A stretch of 64,000 nucleotides of DNA from Candidatus Rokuibacteriota bacterium (GTDB taxonomy: Bacteria > Methylomirabilota > Methylomirabilia > Rokubacteriales > CSP1-6), in contig QHSI01000106.1 of NCBI GenBank assembly GCA_003221515.1, positions 62,001 through 126,000 on the forward strand. The letters run 5' to 3'. Position 1 is the stretch's first letter. Each line of letters opens with the position of its first letter. Made by a program: the position numbers and the translations under genes. Positions 52,122-61,271 of this stretch are shown here, one piece after another. The notes under the pieces were generated by a model, which was not told the DNA's origin, did no database searches, and saw nothing but the letters and a program-made list of their open reading frames with translations.

Positions 52122-52150
52122 TTGTTATGATCGTTACGATCAGATATTTT
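52122..52150 (+). promoter_or_regulatory. LysR gene promoter with palindromic operator
   Basis: TTGTTA (52122-52127) and TATTTT (52145-52150) are 17 bases apart. Between them lies TGATCGT-T-ACGATCA (52128-52142), a perfect 7-bp inverted repeat of LysR type. Transcription would start about five bases before ATG 52162. The position inside the spacer suggests autorepression and perhaps control of the divergent GNAT side. Confidence 0.6.
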
Positions 52151-52161
52151 TTGGCGTCACC

Positions 52162-53058
52162 ATGACCCTCCAGCTCGCCCACCTCGTCGCCCTCCAGGCG
52201 GTCGCGCGCCACGGCAGCTTCTCGCGTGCGGCGCGCGAGCTGCGGCTCACGCAGCCGGCCGTGAGCATGCAGGTACGCCAGCTCGAGCGGGTGCTCGGGC
52301 TGCCGCTGCTCGAGCGCGTGGGCAAGCGCGCCTACACGACGAAGGCGGGCGAGGTCTTGCTGACCCACGCCGGGCGCGCGCTGCGGGAGCTGGAGAACGG
52401 CGTCCAGCTCGTCCAGCAGCTCCGGGGGATCGTCGCCGGGCGGATCCGCCTGGGCACCAGCGCCTCGATCAGCATTTACTTGCTCCCGTCGGCGCTTCAC
52501 CGGTTCCGCGCGCGCTACCCGCAGACCGAGCTCGTCGTCGTCACCGGCAACGCGCCGGAGATCGCGCGGGCGGTCGTGGCGAACGAGCTCGACGTGGGAA
52601 TCATCAGCCTGCCGGTCCGCGAGCGCGAGCTGGCGGTGACCTCGCTCTACCGCGACGAGCTGGTGGCGATCGGCCCGCCCGACCGCCGCTGGCCGCGCGG
52701 ACGGCGCGTGAAGGCCGCCGAGCTGGCGCGCGAGACGTTGATCTTGTTCGAGGACGGCGCCACGCTCAGGGGCTTGATCGACGGCTGGTTCCAGCGCGGC
52801 GGCGCCTCACCGGCGCTGCCGATGGAGCTCGGCAACACCGAAGCGATCAAGAAGCTGGTGGAAGCGGGGCTCGGGCTGTCGGTGACCTCGTGGTTCGCGG
52901 CGAAGGCCGAGGTGCGCGCCCGCAAGCTCGCCGCGGTGCGCCTCGATCCGCCGCTGTTCCGCCAGATCGGGATCGTGCTCCGTCGCGACAAGCCACGGAC
53001 GCCAGTGCTCGACGCGTTCCTGGCGACGCTAGACGACCTGCGCCGCTCGCTCGAGTAG
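52162..53058 (+). CDS. LysR-family transcriptional regulator
   Basis: This 298-residue protein has an N-terminal winged HTH ('HGSFSRAARELRLTQPAVSM', 'VRQLERVLGLPLLERV') and a periplasmic-binding-like effector domain ('GRIRLGTSASISIYLLPSAL', 'LDVGIISLPV'). The effector is unknown. It sits divergently from the small ORF/GNAT/aminotransferase/DinB genes, its likely targets. It ends five bases from the convergent YgiQ gene. Confidence 0.93.
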   Translation: MTLQLAHLVALQAVARHGSFSRAARELRLTQPAVSMQVRQLERVLGLPLLERVGKRAYTTKAGEVLLTHAGRALRELENGVQLVQQLRGIVAGRIRLGTSASISIYLLPSALHRFRARYPQTELVVVTGNAPEIARAVVANELDVGIISLPVRERELAVTSLYRDELVAIGPPDRRWPRGRRVKAAELARETLILFEDGATLRGLIDGWFQRGGASPALPMELGNTEAIKKLVEAGLGLSVTSWFAAKAEVRARKLAAVRLDPPLFRQIGIVLRRDKPRTPVLDAFLATLDDLRRSLE

Positions 53059-53063
53059 CGCCC

Positions 53064-54992
53064 TCAACGCCGCCTCGCGCCCTTCCGGCCGGGCCGGTAG
53101 CCGATCGTCGGCTGCGTCCCCGCGTCTTCGGCGTGGACGTGGGTCGCCTCCGTGGCTTCCCGGCGCTTCGCCGCGATCGCCTCGGGCGGGGGCGTGGCGG
53201 CAATGAGGCAGTGCTTCGCGCTGCCGATGAGGTCGCGCCGGCCGGCGTCCACGAGCGCCTTGTGGACGACGAACCAATTCCGGGGCTCGAAGAACTGCAT
53301 CAGGGCGCGCTGCGTCTGCCGGTCACGCAGCTTCTTGACGGTGTCGACGGGCGCCATGGTCAGCGGATCGATCCCGGTGTGGTAGATGCACGTCGCGATG
53401 TCCATCGGCGCCGGGATGAAGTCCTGCACCTGCCGCGGGCGGTAGCCGTGCTTCTTCAGAAAGACGGCCAGCTCGATCATGTCCTGCACGCCACAGCCGG
53501 GATGGCTCGCGATGAAGTAGGGAACGAGGTATTGCTCCTTGCCCGCCCGTTCGCTCGCGCGGCGGAACTTCCCCGCGAACGTCTCGAACTCGCGGTGGCT
53601 CGGCTTCTTCATCAGCGCGAGGACACGGTCGGACTGGTGCTCGGGCGCGACCTTCAGATGGCCGCCGACGTGATGGGTCGCCAGCTCGTCGACGTACGCG
53701 TCGTCGAGGTTGGCGAGGTCCATGCGGATGCCCGAGGCGATGTGGACGCGCTTGACCCCGGGGATGGCCCGGGCCCCGCGCATCAGCTCGATCGTCGGCG
53801 CGTGGCTCGTCCCGAGCAGCTTGCAGATCGTCGGGTGGATGCAGGAGAGTCGCTTGCACACCGCCTCGACCTCGGGTCGGGTACAGCGCATCTGGTACAT
53901 GTTCGCGGTGGGACCGCCGAGGTCGCTGATCGTGCCCTTGAAGGCGGGCTCGGCGGCGATCGTCTTCACCTCGGCGAGGATCGAGCGGGGGCTCCGGCTC
54001 TGGATGACGCGGCCCTCGTGCATCGTGATGGAGCAGAAGGTGCAGCCTCCGAAGCAGCCTCGCATGATCTGCACGGAGTCCTTGATCATCGTGTGGGCGG
54101 GAATCGGCTCCGCGTAGCGCGGGTGCGGCCGGCGCGTGTACGGCAGGTCGTAGATCGCGTCCATCGCCGCCTCGCCGATCGGCAGGCACGGCGGGTTGAG
54201 CACGAGCGTGCGGTCGCCGTGGGCCTGCGTCAGCCGCTTCGCGTTGAACGGGTTCGTCTCGTGGTGGAACGTGCGGGTCATCCGCGCGAAGGCCATCGGG
54301 TCACGCGTCACGTCGTCCAGGGACGGCAGCGCCAGCGTCTGGCCGGACCAGGCCGGCAGCGCCTCCTGGGCGCCGAGCAGGTACGCCACGCCGCGCAGGT
54401 CGCGCAGCGCCGTCACCGGCTGTCCGGCGGCGAGGCGGCGCGCGATGTCGACGATCGTCGCCTCGCCCTTGCCGAACGCGAGCAGGTCCGCCTTGCTCGC
54501 CGCCAGCATCGACGGCCGCACGCGCTCCGACCAGTAGTCGAAGTGCGCAATGCGCCGGAGCGAGGCCTCGATGCCGCCGATCACCACGGGCACGCCCGGG
54601 AACGCCTCGCGGCACCGTTGCGCGTACGCGGGCGTCGGACGATCCGGACGCAGCCCGATCCTCCCGCCCGGCGAGTACGCGTCGTCGTTGCGGCGCTTCT
54701 TGTTCGCCGTGTAGTGGTTGATCATCGAGTCCATGTTGCCGGCCGAGACGGCATAGCAGAGCCGGGGCCGCCCGAGCGCGCGCCACGCCGCGGCGCTCCG
54801 CCAGTCGGGTTGCGGCAGGATGGCGACGCGGAATCCGTGCGACTCGAGGACGCGCGAGAGGACGGCCATCGCAAAGGAGGGATGGTCCACGTAGGCGTCG
54901 CCCGTCACGAATACCACATCGGGCGCGTCCCAGCCACGCGCGCGGATTTCGTCCGCCGTCGTGGGCAACCAGAGTGCGGGGTTGAGGCTCAC
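53064..54992 (-). CDS. YgiQ-family radical SAM protein
   Basis: This 642-residue protein starts at GTG 54992, overlapping the DUF72 stop. An N-terminal cobalamin-binding-like domain is followed by the radical SAM cluster motif '[17 protein letters not shown]' (C-x3-C-x2-C). '[19 protein letters not shown]' is specific to UPF0313/YgiQ. The biochemical role is not established. The C-terminus is basic ('[10 protein letters not shown]'). Confidence 0.9.
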   Translation of the reverse strand: MSLNPALWLPTTADEIRARGWDAPDVVFVTGDAYVDHPSFAMAVLSRVLESHGFRVAILPQPDWRSAAAWRALGRPRLCYAVSAGNMDSMINHYTANKKRRNDDAYSPGGRIGLRPDRPTPAYAQRCREAFPGVPVVIGGIEASLRRIAHFDYWSERVRPSMLAASKADLLAFGKGEATIVDIARRLAAGQPVTALRDLRGVAYLLGAQEALPAWSGQTLALPSLDDVTRDPMAFARMTRTFHHETNPFNAKRLTQAHGDRTLVLNPPCLPIGEAAMDAIYDLPYTRRPHPRYAEPIPAHTMIKDSVQIMRGCFGGCTFCSITMHEGRVIQSRSPRSILAEVKTIAAEPAFKGTISDLGGPTANMYQMRCTRPEVEAVCKRLSCIHPTICKLLGTSHAPTIELMRGARAIPGVKRVHIASGIRMDLANLDDAYVDELATHHVGGHLKVAPEHQSDRVLALMKKPSHREFETFAGKFRRASERAGKEQYLVPYFIASHPGCGVQDMIELAVFLKKHGYRPRQVQDFIPAPMDIATCIYHTGIDPLTMAPVDTVKKLRDRQTQRALMQFFEPRNWFVVHKALVDAGRRDLIGSAKHCLIAATPPPEAIAAKRREATEATHVHAEDAGTQPTIGYRPGRKGARRR

Positions 54993-55687
54993 GCGATCTC
55001 CAGGAACCGGCGAGCCAGCGCGGGGCCGGTGCCCGAATCCTCGTGCTTGAAGAACACGAACGCGTCGCGCCAGCCCGCGCCGATATCCCGGATCGTCTGG
55101 AGCCAGCGCTGCAGATCCTCGTCGCTGTACTCGACCTCGCGTAGCCGGAGGTAGCCGAAGTCGGCGGTGGCGACCGCCGGCGTGACGCCTTCCTCGGCGG
55201 CGGCGATGCAGAGCGCGGCGTTGCGCTTGCGCAGCAGCGCGTAGACCTCGTCGTCGAACCAGCTCTCGTGGCGGAACTCGAAGGCGACGCGCAGCGCGGG
55301 CGGCAGCTTCGCCAGCACGTCGGCGAGCCGGTCGGTGGCCTTCTTGAAATTGGGCGGGAGCTGGAAGAACAGCGGGCCGAGCTTGTCGCCGAGCGTCTGC
55401 GCCGTCTCGCAGAAGAAGCCGAGGGGCTGATCGACGTCCCGCAGCCGGGAGAAGTGGGTGATCTTCTGCGGCGCCTTCAGGACGAAGGTGAACCCGGCGG
55501 GCGCCGCGGCGCCCCACCCGGTGACGGTCTTGGCGTTCGGCATCCGATAGAACGTGTTGTTGATCTCGACGGTGGTGAAGCGCTCGACGTAGTACGGGAG
55601 CATCTTCGACGCCGGCAGGTCCTTGGGATAGAACGTCCCCTTCCACTCCGGGTAGTTGTAGCCCGACGTTCCGACGGGGACCTTCAC
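54989..55687 (-). CDS. DUF72 domain protein
   Basis: This 232-residue TIM-barrel-like protein has '[19 protein letters not shown]' at the start, '[12 protein letters not shown]', '[20 protein letters not shown]' and '[16 protein letters not shown]'. The function of DUF72 is unknown; conserved acidic and His residues suggest nuclease-like or hydrolase activity. Its ATG overlaps the alanine-dehydrogenase stop and its stop overlaps the YgiQ start. Confidence 0.92.
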   Translation of the reverse strand: MKVPVGTSGYNYPEWKGTFYPKDLPASKMLPYYVERFTTVEINNTFYRMPNAKTVTGWGAAAPAGFTFVLKAPQKITHFSRLRDVDQPLGFFCETAQTLGDKLGPLFFQLPPNFKKATDRLADVLAKLPPALRVAFEFRHESWFDDEVYALLRKRNAALCIAAAEEGVTPAVATADFGYLRLREVEYSDEDLQRWLQTIRDIGAGWRDAFVFFKHEDSGTGPALARRFLEIA

Positions 55688-56796
55688 TGCAGGAGCGCCT
55701 CGAGTGGCGTGGCCCTCTCGCCGATCGCCGCGGCGACCGCCGGGTGCACGACCTTCCCGCTCCAGACGTTGACGCCCCGGGCCAGCGCCGGGTTGCCGCG
55801 CACGGCGGCCTTCAGCCCGCGATTCGCCAGCTCGAGCGCGTAGGGCAGGGTGGCGTTCGTGAGCGCGAACGTCGAGGTGCGCGGGACGAGGGCCGGCATG
55901 TTGGCGACGCCGTAGTGGACGACGCCGCTCACGACGTAGACGGGATCGAGCAGCGTGGTCGGATGGATCGTCGCGATACAGCCGCCCTGGTCGACGGCGA
56001 TGTCCACGATCACGGAGCCGTCTTTCATCTGCGCGACCATCTCCTTGCTCACCACCACCGGCGCCCGCGCGCCCGCGACGAGCACGGCGCCGACGAGCAG
56101 GTCGGCCCGTCGCACGACCTGATCGATGTTGAAGCTGTTCGACATGAGCGTGACGACCTGGCCCCGGAACAGATCGTCGACGAGCCGCAGCCGGTCGAGG
56201 TTCACGTCGAGCACCGAGACGTCGGCGCCGAGGCCGACCGCGGTCTTCGTGGCGCTGAGCCCGGCGATGCCGGCGCCGAGGATCACGACGTTCCCGGGCG
56301 GGACGCCGGGCACGCCGGACAATAGTATTCCGCGGCCGCCGTGGGCGCGGCCGAGATAGAACGCGCCCTCCTGGACCGACAGCCGGCCGGCCACCTCGCT
56401 CATCGGCGTGAGCAGCGGCAGGCTTCCGTCAGGGCGCTGGACGGTCTCGTACGCGATCGCGATCGCCCCGGTGCCGCGCAGCGCGCGTGTCAGCTCGGGC
56501 GCCGGCGCCAGATGGAGATACGTGAAGAGGACCTGGCCCGGCCGCAGGCGCGCGCACTCGGGATCGAGCGGCTCCTTCACCTTCAGGACGAGGTCGGCGC
56601 GCCGCCAGACGTCGTCCACCGTGATCAGCTCGGCGCCGACGGCCGAGTACTCGTCGTCGCGGATGCCGCTGCCGGCGCCGGCGTCGTGCTCGACCAGCAC
56701 GTTGTGGCCGGCCTCGGCGATGGCGCGCGCCCCGGCCGGCGTCAGCGCGACACGCTGCTCGCCCGGCTTGATCTCGCGTGGAACGCCGATGATCAT
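55684..56796 (-). CDS. ald: Alanine dehydrogenase
   Basis: This 370-residue protein has the N-terminal '[20 protein letters not shown]' and substrate Lys/His region '[13 protein letters not shown]' and 'LFTYLHLAP'. NAD binding is at '[20 protein letters not shown]', followed by '[17 protein letters not shown]'. It interconverts alanine and pyruvate with NADH. Start and stop overlap the genes on either side, in a run of five minus-strand genes. Confidence 0.94.
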   Translation of the reverse strand: MIIGVPREIKPGEQRVALTPAGARAIAEAGHNVLVEHDAGAGSGIRDDEYSAVGAELITVDDVWRRADLVLKVKEPLDPECARLRPGQVLFTYLHLAPAPELTRALRGTGAIAIAYETVQRPDGSLPLLTPMSEVAGRLSVQEGAFYLGRAHGGRGILLSGVPGVPPGNVVILGAGIAGLSATKTAVGLGADVSVLDVNLDRLRLVDDLFRGQVVTLMSNSFNIDQVVRRADLLVGAVLVAGARAPVVVSKEMVAQMKDGSVIVDIAVDQGGCIATIHPTTLLDPVYVVSGVVHYGVANMPALVPRTSTFALTNATLPYALELANRGLKAAVRGNPALARGVNVWSGKVVHPAVAAAIGERATPLEALLQ

Positions 56797-57674
56797 CGCG
56801 CCGCCGTGCCGGCCAGAAACTCGCGGATGTAGCCGTTGACCAGCTCGGGCGCCTCGTGGATGACCCAGTGCGAGCCCTCGGGCACGCGCCGAATCGTGAG
56901 ATCGGGGACGAACGTCTCGAGCCCGTCGAGATTTCCCGTGAGCAAGGCGCGGTCGCGCTCGCCCCAGATCACGAGGGTCGGCACCCCGACGATCAGGCGC
57001 GACGGGTCGGCGCCGAAGCTCTTCGCGGGAGCGCCTTCACCCGAGGGCGGGCCGACGCCGGCGGCTCGATAGTAGTTGAGCCCGCCGGTCAGCGCGCCCG
57101 GCTGCGACCACGCCTCACGGTACGCGGCGCGGTCGGCGCCGGTGAAACGCGGGCCGAGCTCGCGCTCGAACATCTCGACGAGCCGCGCGTGGTCGTTCGC
57201 GGCCAGGATCGCCTCGGCCTCCGGGCTCCGGAAGACCAGCATGTAGCGGCTGGCGCTCTGCTGCGCGGGATTCTGGCGAATCTCGCGCTCGAAGATCGCC
57301 GGGTGGGGCGCGTTGACGATGACGAGCTTCATCAGGCGCTGGGGATGCGCGATCGCGAAGGCCCACGCGACGACGCCGCCCCAGTCGTGGCCGACGAGCA
57401 CGAAGCGCTCGCGCCCGAGATGGTCGGCGAGCCCGCGCAGGTCCTCGACCATGTGTGCGACGCGGTACTGGCCGACGTCGGCCGGCTTGGCGGAGAGATT
57501 GTAGCCGCGCATGTCGGGCGCCACGGCCTGATGGTCGCGCCCGAACTCGTGCAGCTGGTTGCGCCACGCGTACCAGAACTCGGGGAAGCCGTGGACGAAC
57601 ACGATGAGCGGTCCCCGGCCTTGGGTCACGTAGTGCAGACGCACACCGTTGATTTCGGCGTAGGCGTGGTCCAT
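56793..57674 (-). CDS. Alpha/beta hydrolase, epoxide-hydrolase-like
   Basis: This 293-residue protein has the oxyanion motif 'VFVHGFPEFWYAWRNQL' (HGxP) and nucleophile 'LVGHDWGGVVAWAFAIAHP' (Asp, as in epoxide hydrolases and dehalogenases). The acid lies near 'LVIWGERDRALL' and the final His in 'EGSHWVIHEAPE'. The Asp nucleophile and HGFP pattern favour an epoxide hydrolase. Its stop overlaps the ald start. Confidence 0.9.
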   Translation of the reverse strand: MDHAYAEINGVRLHYVTQGRGPLIVFVHGFPEFWYAWRNQLHEFGRDHQAVAPDMRGYNLSAKPADVGQYRVAHMVEDLRGLADHLGRERFVLVGHDWGGVVAWAFAIAHPQRLMKLVIVNAPHPAIFEREIRQNPAQQSASRYMLVFRSPEAEAILAANDHARLVEMFERELGPRFTGADRAAYREAWSQPGALTGGLNYYRAAGVGPPSGEGAPAKSFGADPSRLIVGVPTLVIWGERDRALLTGNLDGLETFVPDLTIRRVPEGSHWVIHEAPELVNGYIREFLAGTAAR

Positions 57675-57675
57675 G

Positions 57676-58518
57676 TCACCTCAGGTATAGCAGGAAAAAC
57701 TCCGCGAGGCGTGCCGCCAACCCGTCGGGCATCTCGCCGTGGCGGCCGCGGTCCGTGAACACCACCTCGGTCCGCGTGTTGCGGAGTGCCTGCTGCAGCC
57801 GCTCGGCGTGGGAAAACGGGATCTGCTCGTCCTGACGGCTCGCGATCAGGAGCACGGGGATCGTCAGCGCAGCGGCGGCGCGCTCGGGCGAGAGCGTCGT
57901 GACGTCATGGCCGAGGAACAGGCGCGACCAGGCGCGCAGCAGCAGGACGAACGGATACTTCAGTGGACCGAGCCATCCATAGAGCTCGTAGGCGAGCGAT
58001 GTCAGATCCGCGAACGGCGCGTAGGCGGCCACTGCGCGGATCCGCGGATCCTCGGTGGCGGTCAGGAGCGCCACCGCGCCCCCGAACGAGAAGCCGAAGA
58101 CGCCGACCGGTCCGAATCCGCGCGCCGCGAGGAAGTCGATCGCCCTCGCCAAGTCAGCGCGCTCCCGGAAGCCGAGCGTGGTCGCGCGCCCGCCGCTCGC
58201 GCCGAAATACCGCTGGTCGAGCAGGAGCACCGTGAAGCGTGGAGCCAGCGCCGCGGCCATGGGCAGCAAGTCGGCCTTCTCGGCCGGATAGCCGTGGAGC
58301 AGCACGACCGCCGGAGCGCCGGCGCGAGGCAGGAGCCACGCGGCCAGCTTCACGCCGTCGTCGGACGCGATCGTGACGTTTTCGACGGTCAGCCGGAACT
58401 CGTCGGGATGGAGCGGGATCGCGATGCGAGGCGGGCGCACCGCGAGCCAGAAGCTCACGAGGCTCAGCAGCACGAATCCGCCGGCGCCGAGGGCCGCGGC
58501 GTAGACCAGAAGCTTCAC
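57676..58518 (-). CDS. Membrane-anchored alpha/beta hydrolase
   Basis: This 280-residue protein has an N-terminal membrane helix (about 2-27), then a BEM46/YqkD-like fold: 'VVLLHGYPAEKADLLPMAAA', nucleophile 'VGVFGFSFGGAVALL' (Ser), acid 'LLIASRQDEQIPF' and His 'DRGRHGEMPDG'. A serine esterase or thioesterase is likely. It starts one base from the divergent DMT gene's outermost start. Confidence 0.88.
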   Translation of the reverse strand: MKLLVYAAALGAGGFVLLSLVSFWLAVRPPRIAIPLHPDEFRLTVENVTIASDDGVKLAAWLLPRAGAPAVVLLHGYPAEKADLLPMAAALAPRFTVLLLDQRYFGASGGRATTLGFRERADLARAIDFLAARGFGPVGVFGFSFGGAVALLTATEDPRIRAVAAYAPFADLTSLAYELYGWLGPLKYPFVLLLRAWSRLFLGHDVTTLSPERAAAALTIPVLLIASRQDEQIPFSHAERLQQALRNTRTEVVFTDRGRHGEMPDGLAARLAEFFLLYLR

Positions 58519-58519
58519 G

Positions 58520-59500
58520 GTGTATGATCATCGCCGTGTCACCCGTGAGTTGTCGAGACGAGACGCTGGCCGTGAGATTCACGGCCGGCGTTCATCCAGC
58601 TCACGAGCCAGTGAGGCGCTGATCGCCGACACCACCCTGGGCGCGCTCGCGTCGCTCGGTTCGGCGCTGATGTGGGCGGTCACGAGTATCCTGGCGCGCT
58701 CGCTCATGCCCGGCATGGGTTCGGTGGCGGTCAACGCGATCCGCTCCACGATCGGCGGGACGATCCTCGTCGTCTGGGTGCTCGCGACCGCGGGCGCCGG
58801 CGCGTTCACGGGGGCGTCCGTCGGCGCCTGGGTCCTGCTCTCGCTCTCGATCGTGGTCGCCATCGCGATCGGCGACACGGTGTTCTTCGAGAGCACCCGC
58901 GCGCTCGGGCTCGGCCGGGCGATGACGATCTCGACGACCTATCCGATCGGCGCGGCCGCCATCGCCGCCGTGTTCCTCGACGAGCCGCTCACCCTGCCGA
59001 TCGTCGGCGGCACGATCCTGACGCTGACCGGGGTCACGCTGATCCTGGCGCCGTGGGCCGGGCACGCGCCCGAAGAGCGCTTCTGGTTCGGCGTCGGCAC
59101 CGCGACGCTCGCCTCGGTGGCGTGGGCGGTCTCGACGGTGCTCGTCAAACCGCCGCTCGCCGAGATGACCCCGGTGACCGCCCAGGCGATCCGCTTACCG
59201 CTCGCCGCTGCGCTGCTCTGGGTCACACCGTGGGCGCGCTCGGCGCCGCGCGATCTCGCGCGGAGCTCGCGAGGCGCCCGCGTGCGCGTGGCGGTGCTGG
59301 GCGCGCTGACCGCCGTGAGCTCGGTCACGTTCGTGGCGGGCGTGAAGTATGCCGGTGTCACCGTGGCGTCGGTGCTGTCGGCGACCGCGCCGATGTTCGG
59401 GATCCCGCTCGCGTTCATCTTCCTGAACGAGCGGCTGACTTACCCCGCGCTCCTCGGCGCCGCCACCACGATCGTCGGCATCATCGTTCTCCACCTCTGA
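58520..59500 (+). CDS. DMT/EamA-family transporter
   Basis: It has ten predicted spans in two EamA halves ('ASLGSALMWAVTSILARSLM', 'TISTTYPIGAAAIAAVFLDE'; second half 'GVTVASVLSATAPMFGIPLA', 'IFLNERLTYPALLGAATTI'). It is a probable exporter of amino acids or metabolites. The start is unclear: GTG 58520 and TTG 58550 give an Arg-rich leader, while the family-like part starts near 58620, where only a CTG is available. The 3' end is followed by a very strong palindrome. Confidence 0.85.
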   Translation: MYDHRRVTRELSRRDAGREIHGRRSSSSRASEALIADTTLGALASLGSALMWAVTSILARSLMPGMGSVAVNAIRSTIGGTILVVWVLATAGAGAFTGASVGAWVLLSLSIVVAIAIGDTVFFESTRALGLGRAMTISTTYPIGAAAIAAVFLDEPLTLPIVGGTILTLTGVTLILAPWAGHAPEERFWFGVGTATLASVAWAVSTVLVKPPLAEMTPVTAQAIRLPLAAALLWVTPWARSAPRDLARSSRGARVRVAVLGALTAVSSVTFVAGVKYAGVTVASVLSATAPMFGIPLAFIFLNERLTYPALLGAATTIVGIIVLHL

Positions 59501-59518
59501 CCCCACCATGCGGTTTGC

Positions 59519-59681
59519 CGTCGGCCGGGTGGGCGGGGTGTGGGAGGGGGCGCCGGCTACCACGCGGCACGCGTCCGCTGCCCCCGGGCGGCTGGGCTCC
59601 ATCCCGGCGCTCCACTCCCGCTATCACGTGACGGGAACGGGTCCCGGCGCCCCCTCCCACACCCCGCCCACCCGGCCGACG
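59519..59681 (+). repeat. Palindromic element with perfect 38-bp arms between convergent genes (copy A)
   Basis: Arms 59519-59556 and 59644-59681 are perfect inverted repeats of 38 bp around an 87-nt loop. The 88-nt core (59559-59646) aligns without gaps to copy B in ligD, but the arm sequence is different. It occupies almost the whole gap between the DMT stop (59500) and the amidohydrolase stop (59683), so it must act as a two-way barrier or terminator as RNA. Confidence 0.85.
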
Positions 59682-59682
59682 A

Positions 59683-61269
59683 CTACGCTGGCGAGCTACG
59701 GAAGACGATCTCGCCGCCGACGAGCGTCAAGACGGGTGTGATGTACGGGATGCGGGCTTCTGGGCAGGTGAACACGTCATCGGAAATCGCGACGAGGTCG
59801 GCGAGCTTGCCGATGGCGAGGGAGCCGAGATCGTGCTCCTGGCGTGAGGCGTAGGCGTTCCAGGTCGTGAACGAGCGTACGGCCTCGGCACGCGTCATCC
59901 GCTGCTCGGGTTGCCACTCGCGATGCTCGCCGCTCAGCGGTCGCCGGGCGACCGCGGCGTAGATGCCGTGGAACGGGCTCGGGCTCTCGACGGGAAAGTC
60001 GGAGCCACCGGCGATGACGACCCCCGTGTCCAGCAGTGAGCGCCACGCGTAGGCGCCGCGGAGCCGGTCCGGACCCAGGCGCTCGGCGGCCCATTCCATG
60101 TCGGAGGTGCAGTGGGTCGCCTGCATGCTCGGCAGGGCGCCGAGCTGCCGGAAGCGCGGGATATCGCGCTCGGTCAGGATCTGCGCATGCTCGACGCGAA
60201 AGCGATGGTCGCGTCGGGGCGCGCGGGCCAGCGTCTGCTCGAGCGCGTCGAGCGTGAGCGTGTTCGCGCGGTCGCCGATGGCGTGGACGCAGATTTGGAA
60301 TCCGCGTTCTGCGCCCTCGAGGGTGAGCCGCGCGATCTCCTCGGGTGGGATCAGGACGAGCCCGGTGTTGCCGGGATCGTCGCAGTAGGGCTCGTGCAGC
60401 GCGGCGCCGCGCGAGCCGAGCGCGCCGTCGATCATCAGCTTGAGCGCGCCGATCACCACGCGGCCGTCGCCGAGCGTCTCGGGGCCCCGCTCGCGGTAGT
60501 GCGCCCAGGTCGACGCCGAGCGCGCGGCCACCGCGGCGTAGTTCCGGAACGGGAACTGGCCGCGCTCGACGAGCCGGCGATACGCAGTGAGCGCGTAGAG
60601 CTCGGCGCCCATCTCATGGATGCCCGTGAGCCCCGCGGCAAGGCACTCGGCGATCGCCTCTCGCACGGCCTGATCGAAGCGCTCGTCTGAAGGCCGGGGC
60701 TCGGCGCGCTGGAGCAGGTGCTGGGCCGTGTCGATCAGCACGCCCGTCGGCTCGCCCCGCGCGTCCTTCATGATCAGCCCACCGCTCGGATCCTTGGTCG
60801 CAGCGTCGATGCCAACGGCGGCGAGCGCGGCCGAGTTCGCCCACGTCGCGTGGCCGTCGATGCGGTTGAGCGACACGGGATGGTGGGGCGCGGCACGATC
60901 GAGCGAGGCCTTCGTGGGCCATTCGCGTCCGGGCCATCGGTTGTGGTCCCAGCCGCGCCCGCCCACCCACTCGCCGCGCGGCAGGGTGGCCGCTCGCGCT
61001 GCGACACGCTCGGCGACCTCGGTCTCCGAGCCGGCGCCGCCTGCGTCGAGGCTGAGCCGCGCGCGGGCCAGGTGCATCAGGTGACCGTGGGCGTCGACGA
61101 GCCCGGGGACCACCGCGCGCCCGCCGAGGTCGATGGTTTCTTCCGCGTCGGACACGTTCGCGTCGGCGCGGCGCCCGGCGAAGACCACGCGCCCGTCACG
61201 GATGACCAGCGTGTCGACGACCGCGTCCGACGCATCCAGCGTGTAGATGCGGCCGTTGGTCAGCAGCAC
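59683..61269 (-). CDS. YtcJ-like amidohydrolase
   Basis: The best start is GTG 61269 ('LLTNGRIYTLDASDAVVDTL'), giving 528 residues. Metal site motifs are 'VPGLVDAHGHLMHLARARLS', 'ICVHAIGDRANTLTLDALE', 'HRFRVEHAQIL' and 'GSDFPVESPSPFHGIYAAV'. Members deacylate N-acyl or formamide compounds. The frame is open upstream into TrpEG only because TrpG is damaged; the original TrpG stop (61272-61274) lies two bases before this start. Confidence 0.88.
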   Translation of the reverse strand: MLLTNGRIYTLDASDAVVDTLVIRDGRVVFAGRRADANVSDAEETIDLGGRAVVPGLVDAHGHLMHLARARLSLDAGGAGSETEVAERVAARAATLPRGEWVGGRGWDHNRWPGREWPTKASLDRAAPHHPVSLNRIDGHATWANSAALAAVGIDAATKDPSGGLIMKDARGEPTGVLIDTAQHLLQRAEPRPSDERFDQAVREAIAECLAAGLTGIHEMGAELYALTAYRRLVERGQFPFRNYAAVAARSASTWAHYRERGPETLGDGRVVIGALKLMIDGALGSRGAALHEPYCDDPGNTGLVLIPPEEIARLTLEGAERGFQICVHAIGDRANTLTLDALEQTLARAPRRDHRFRVEHAQILTERDIPRFRQLGALPSMQATHCTSDMEWAAERLGPDRLRGAYAWRSLLDTGVVIAGGSDFPVESPSPFHGIYAAVARRPLSGEHREWQPEQRMTRAEAVRSFTTWNAYASRQEHDLGSLAIGKLADLVAISDDVFTCPEARIPYITPVLTLVGGEIVFRSSPA

Positions 61270-61271
61270 GC

